Below, piece after piece: positions 59,975 through 64,000 of a stretch of DNA of 64,000 nt (positions are counted from its first letter, which is position 1; the number at the start of each line of letters is the position of its first letter). The position numbers and the translations under genes are program-made. Source of the stretch: Yponomeuta sedellus (lineage: Eukaryota > Arthropoda > Insecta > Lepidoptera > Yponomeutidae); the NCBI GenBank assembly GCA_934045075.1, contig OW203724.1:18405143-18469142 (forward strand), in the 5' to 3' direction. Below the pieces are notes generated by a model. It was not told the DNA's origin. It did no database searches and saw only the letters and a program-made list of their open reading frames with translations.

Positions 59975-60236
59975 CTAGTGGCATTTTTCCGAGCGCTTCC
60001 GTGCTTCGCAAGGCACGTTAAGCCGTTGGTGCCGGCTGTCATATAATGGCAGTCGTTAAGCCATGTCAGAGGCCTTATGGGCGGCTTGATAACTTCTGAC
60101 AGTAAGGCCCGCCACTGTCTTACAATCTCCACCAACCCGGACTTGGCCCCCGTGGTGGAGTATGGCCTAACCTTCCTGCGAGGCAGGAAGAGACCCGTGC
60201 CCCAACAGTGGGGACATACAAGGGTTGATAACGAAA
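59975..60236 (+). repeat. Rep1, 5'-truncated
   Basis: Begins GCTAGTGGCATTTTTCCGAG and ends GGGTTGATAACG, abutting the truncated Penelope-like coding end. Confidence 0.85.
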
Positions 60237-61204
60237 TAAAATAAATGTATTTATGGCTGCTTTTATGTTCATGCTGTCTCGCTCGCACAATCTAACGTTT
60301 TTAGTGATTTCAATAAAGTTTGAGATAAATGAATTATGTGTTCTGAGGGTTTCATACATAATTAAATTACCGACATTTTAAATACATTTTTATTTTCTTT
60401 TTCTTAGTTTTTGACGAAGAAAAGTGGTTTACAACATTATTAATAATAGTATTAAGTTTTCACAATTAAAAAAATTATATAGGACAAGCAAAATATGTCT
60501 TGAATATACGTAATTAACGGACTGTTTTTGTTATTTATCACACCCTTAGATCACATTTATAAAAAAAGTATATTATTTTTTAAAATAATTAATAAAAAGT
60601 TTAAATTCATGTTAGATGTAATTTGGCCAGATCTACTTTGCTAGCATTCAACAGAGCTAACCCCTTGTGTCAGTTCCGGACTCCAAGGAGGTGTCAAGCG
60701 ATCAAAAGAGAAGAATAAAAAAGATCATACGAGCGGGACAGCATGCCCGACGTAACAGCAGCCTTATTGTATTCTACATCAAAGCTGACCTTCTACGAGT
60801 ACCTCTTTCCATTCGGTGGCATTAGCCTCCGGCCACCGGGTCGTTCCGCTCCGCTTTTTATTATTTTGTCGCATCGTTTTGCCTCCGAATGGAATCATTC
60901 CGGCATCTACGTTTTTATTTTTCAATTGGCCTCCGATTAGTGGGATTAGCCGGTTTCATCCGGAATTGCTTTCCGATTCCTCGGCGGGCGTTCGCGGCCG
61001 GAACGGCTCCGCGCCGGAGCTAATTGGTTCAAATGGCCCATCGGCCGGTTGCCACGTCGGCCATTGATTCTTTCCCGTTTGAGGGCCAGTATCGCTGCGT
61101 TAGACGTCCACGAGTACCTCGAATAGTATGCACAATTGTCCAATGTATAAGCTTAATAGCACATGTGTGTACCGACCACGTACGATGGGCGCTTTCATGC
61201 CTGG
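60237..61204. other. AT-rich DNA then a repeat-poor island
   Basis: 60240-60740 is AT-rich. 60750-61110 is GC-richer and single-copy here, with CCGATTAGTGGGATTAGCCG (GGATTA at 60943-60948) and GAGCTAATTGGTTCAAATGG. Candidate conserved non-coding element about 12 kb downstream of Pitx; short ORFs in it look non-coding. Confidence 0.4.
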
Positions 61205-61277
61205 AGAGTAGACCTCTACTCTGTAAAGTAAGGAAACGTATCAGAAGTAGGTACCTACTTCCAATACGTTTCCTTAC
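61205..61277. repeat. Hairpin followed by a 50-bp near-perfect palindrome
   Basis: AGAGTAGA/TCTACTCT around CC (61205-61222), then 61228-61277, which reads the same on both strands apart from two mismatched pairs per strand; its centre is GGTACC. Confidence 0.9.
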
Positions 61278-61536
61278 ATTGTTTTTCTTCACAGTGAGTT
61301 GTGGACATTCAACCTACTGATTTACATGAGTATTTTGTCAGAGCTATTATTTTTCACTGTTAACATTGAAAAGATGGTAAGTATTTTGCTGAAATCTATG
61401 TTATTTTACAGAAATATTTAGTTGAAAGTACTATATAATAAAGTCTGAAAAACATATTCTGTATGTTATTATAATTTTATATCGTGCTATTATGGAGTGG
61501 CTGTATCTATATAAAGTTGGCATTCCTATAGAAATA
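61278..61536. other. AT-rich spacer
   Basis: Nothing recognised. Confidence 0.4.
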
Positions 61537-61632
61537 ATTAAAACTGTTTTTATACGGATTTATGCTCGTTTATTACATTTTTTACCATTTTCCAACGTTT
61601 TGGCACTTTTTTAGGTGCCGTGGTCCCGGATT
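61537..61632 (-). repeat. Penelope-like terminal fragment
   Basis: AATTAAAACTGTTTTTATAC, then CGGATTTATGCTCGTTTATT, then GTTTTGGCAC...GTGCCGTGGTCCCGG. Same order as 59229-59315. Confidence 0.8.
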
Positions 61633-62569
61633 CCTATAGAAATGTGAGTATAAATAATTTGGCAGCTGTCAGTTAAAAACGATTCTCCCTAGCGCGGAAA
61701 AATATTACTTTCGCCCGCTCCTCAGGCAACTTCAGGCCTACCTTCCGAGTATGAGTAATGAAATACATGCTTGAATTCTACGCACCACATTAATTTGTAA
61801 TGGAACTTTCGTTGCAAATTGCGATTACTTTTAACTACTAATATAATGGTTTATCAAGACGAAAAAAACATTCCCTTAAAACTTGGATAAAGATAGATTT
61901 CACTCTACAGTGAGCTAGTGAAGAGACAAGAAAATTAAAGATAATAGTCAGCATCACAAATAAAACAATTCAGCGCCTTGCATTGACGTCATAGGATCAG
62001 GAGATTAGACACGTACGAGTAACTGTCATTGGCAACTAGAAACTGGTACAATTTCAGCACGACAGAACTACGTGTATCACTCTCAATTAACACTATATCT
62101 CGAAGAAGGCAGGCCGGTGACGAGGATCCAAGTCACTGTTTGCCGCCACTATCTCCAGCCATTCAATGTCGACTTTTTATTATTCAATGTTTAATCAACA
62201 CCTACATACTATTTGCTCACGACTCCTTTCGTTTCTCGTGACGTCAGAAACCGCTGAAGGTGGCCCGGCGCTCGTAAGAAGTTATCTTTACGACTTCGAA
62301 CCGCAAACATGTTTTTTTTGTTAACTCACGGAACTTTACCGGCGGCCTTCCTCACTTGGTCGTCTCGTGACTTGTAGGAGGTTCTTAAGGTTGCTTTTAC
62401 ACCCCACGTGCTGTCTCACACACTCTTCCTTTTTAAGGGGTTTGTACCTCAAAAGAAAATACGGATCCCGTTCATTTGTCGGTGTCTTGAATAGAAGGAA
62501 AAACAAATGTGATAAAGACTACCATGGGACAGTGATGGGGCTATTTTTTTAATACTATTCATATATTTT
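61633..62569. other. Unassigned stretch
   Basis: No recognised exon or repeat. ORFs of 60-70 codons here lack domain features. Confidence 0.4.
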
Positions 62570-62676
62570 CACCAACCCGGACTTGGCCCCCGTGGTGGAG
62601 TATGGCCTAACATTCCTGCGATGCAGGAAGAGACCCGTGCCCCGGCAGTGGGGACATACAAGGGTTGATAACGAAA
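62570..62676 (+). repeat. Rep1, strongly 5'-truncated
   Basis: Starts ACCAACCCGGACTTGGCCCC and ends GGGTTGATAACG. ATATTTT occurs at both flanks, a possible short target duplication. Confidence 0.85.
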
Positions 62677-64000
62677 TATTTTATTTTAGGACAATGGAGG
62701 TTTAGATTTAGTTTAGTTATTGGTTCTTTAAAAACTGTAAATTCATTTGAGGGTGATTTTGGGGAGTCTAGTTTCCACACGCGCCATGTGCACTCAATTC
62801 AATATTTTTTTGCTGTAATGGCAGCCAGTGGATCTACCGGAGCAAGACAATGCCGCCATGCTATCGGTTCGCCGGTCAAGGCTCTCCATCTTGGTTGCGG
62901 TCGCCATGCTTGAGTAGAGACACCTCGAGTAGAGACAAATTTGACATTTTTGCATAGTGAAGAGCAATTTTCGAGCACGGCATGCTAAGCGACCAGGCCC
63001 TAAGTCTAATACTTACATAGTTTTTTAATAGTATAAGCACGACAATGGTTGTTATTTGCCTCAATGTCGTAGTCTACAGAGCAATAGCAGTACAATGTCA
63101 TTCCAGCGGTATAACCCGCGCAAATTAAATAGGCATCTCTCGCGAAGAACATTGAATCGTGCAAGGCGCCAATTTAAGTAGCACGGGTTATAACTCGTGC
63201 TACTTAACTTATCGCTGCCACTGCAATGCGATTGGTTACTAGCCTACCGATAGTGTGAATGAAACGACCATTACCGTTCTAATATGACTCTATTGAACAC
63301 TATGCATTTTAGACACTCGCCCCCCTGATCGTACTTATCCATTGCTGGCATGGGTCTCCCACACGACACGCCACTTGTTTCTGTCCTCGGCCCATCTAGC
63401 CGTTGGCAACAACCTGCCAACGTATCCAAAGTTAAACGTTGGTAATACGTGACATGAGCTTATTGTTCTGCAAAAGAAAGGTTTTCCTCCGACGCCCAAT
63501 TAAATCACAAACAAGCTCCCAAGGAAACCGTGCACATCACAATGCAAACCATGGAACTAGTGGTTGAGGAGCGTCAAAAAGGGGCACGTTTGGGTGGAAA
63601 GGATCAAAACGGATTAGAGGAACGACAACCAATCAAGGGTGACTGGACGGTTATACCTACACTAGATAAATGTGAGGCATAAAATGGGGTCCATACTGGT
63701 CCAATTTGAACCTTATTTCATGCTAGTTAGGGTGTGTTTTCGATTGGAAGTGAGAGTTTATTGATGTTTTGTTTCGTTGGGAGGGTAGAGGGCAGAGCGA
63801 GGGTAGCGCGCCAGCCTCAGACAATCTTACAAGTTAATTGTGTTCTCTGGGAGCTGGTTGCTATCAAATAATATCTCTCTCTGAGTGGCAGTCGCTTTTA
63901 TGATTCAGTATGGCTGCTGTGTGTAGATATGTGCAGGAGTAGTTGAGGTTTTTATGTGGATGGGAGTGTTTCAGTTTTAGTTGAGGTTTAAAAACTATTG
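62677..64000. other. Unassigned end of window
   Basis: 63174-63207 is a 34-bp palindrome with one mismatched pair (TTAAGTAGCACGGGTTA and its near-complement). 63330-63430 is an antisense LINE-tail remnant (CATTGCTGGCATGGGTCTCC). The rest is single-copy in the window with no exon recognised. Confidence 0.45.

Overview
This window looks like lepidopteran (moth or butterfly) nuclear DNA. The inference rests on an AT-rich background, a K50 paired-class homeobox gene with very long introns, and a dense load of insect-type SINEs, MITEs, a mariner, CR1/RTE-like LINE pieces and Penelope-like fragments. No bacterial, organellar or viral gene organisation is visible. Identification is by reading the sequence; no database search was possible.

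The one host gene I can support is Pitx (Drosophila Ptx1), on the + strand. Its homeodomain is split across two exons: 29184-29431 ends at homeodomain residue 46, and 47923-48537 carries residues 47-60, the OAR motif and the stop. They are separated by an 18.5 kb intron. A third exon at 14162-14290 is proposed because its splice sites and reading phase fit the 29184 exon. It would encode a Ser/Gly-rich N-terminal segment. Together the three exons give 329 residues plus a partial first codon; the initiator exon is not identified and probably lies upstream of the window or in an unrecognised piece of the first 14 kb.

Nearly everything else is intronic or flanking DNA built from repeats. I named recurring families only to link copies inside this window. 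Rep1 is a 362-bp SINE-like element ending GTTGATAACG. Rep2 is a ~250-bp element with a GACGAC tail shared with an RTE-like LINE. Rep3 to Rep6 and SINE-P are tRNA-headed SINEs. MITE-1 to MITE-3 are short elements with inverted ends. PLE is a Penelope-like element whose best copy, at 59229-59974, still encodes a GIY-YIG domain. Larger elements are a 1.28-kb mariner with a broken transposase (11718-12995), a 1.87-kb CR1-like LINE with a 495-codon reverse transcriptase ORF (51947-53813), a 1.24-kb element with 34-bp inverted repeats (40448-41684) and a 0.5-kb TIR element (4149-4668).

The most unusual signals are structural. Many short perfect hairpins occur, several as adjacent pairs (7212-7258, 13877-13940, 38637-38768, 61205-61277). 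Several SINE or LINE fragments fold back on themselves (17049, 22752, 25235, 50112), in two cases bounded by exact target-site duplications. An inverted Rep1 chimera with the same junction is present at two loci. Repeat-poor, GC-richer islands with TAATCC/GGATTA homeodomain sites, and a 3 x 158-bp tandem repeat carrying the same site, lie in or near Pitx introns and are candidate regulatory DNA.
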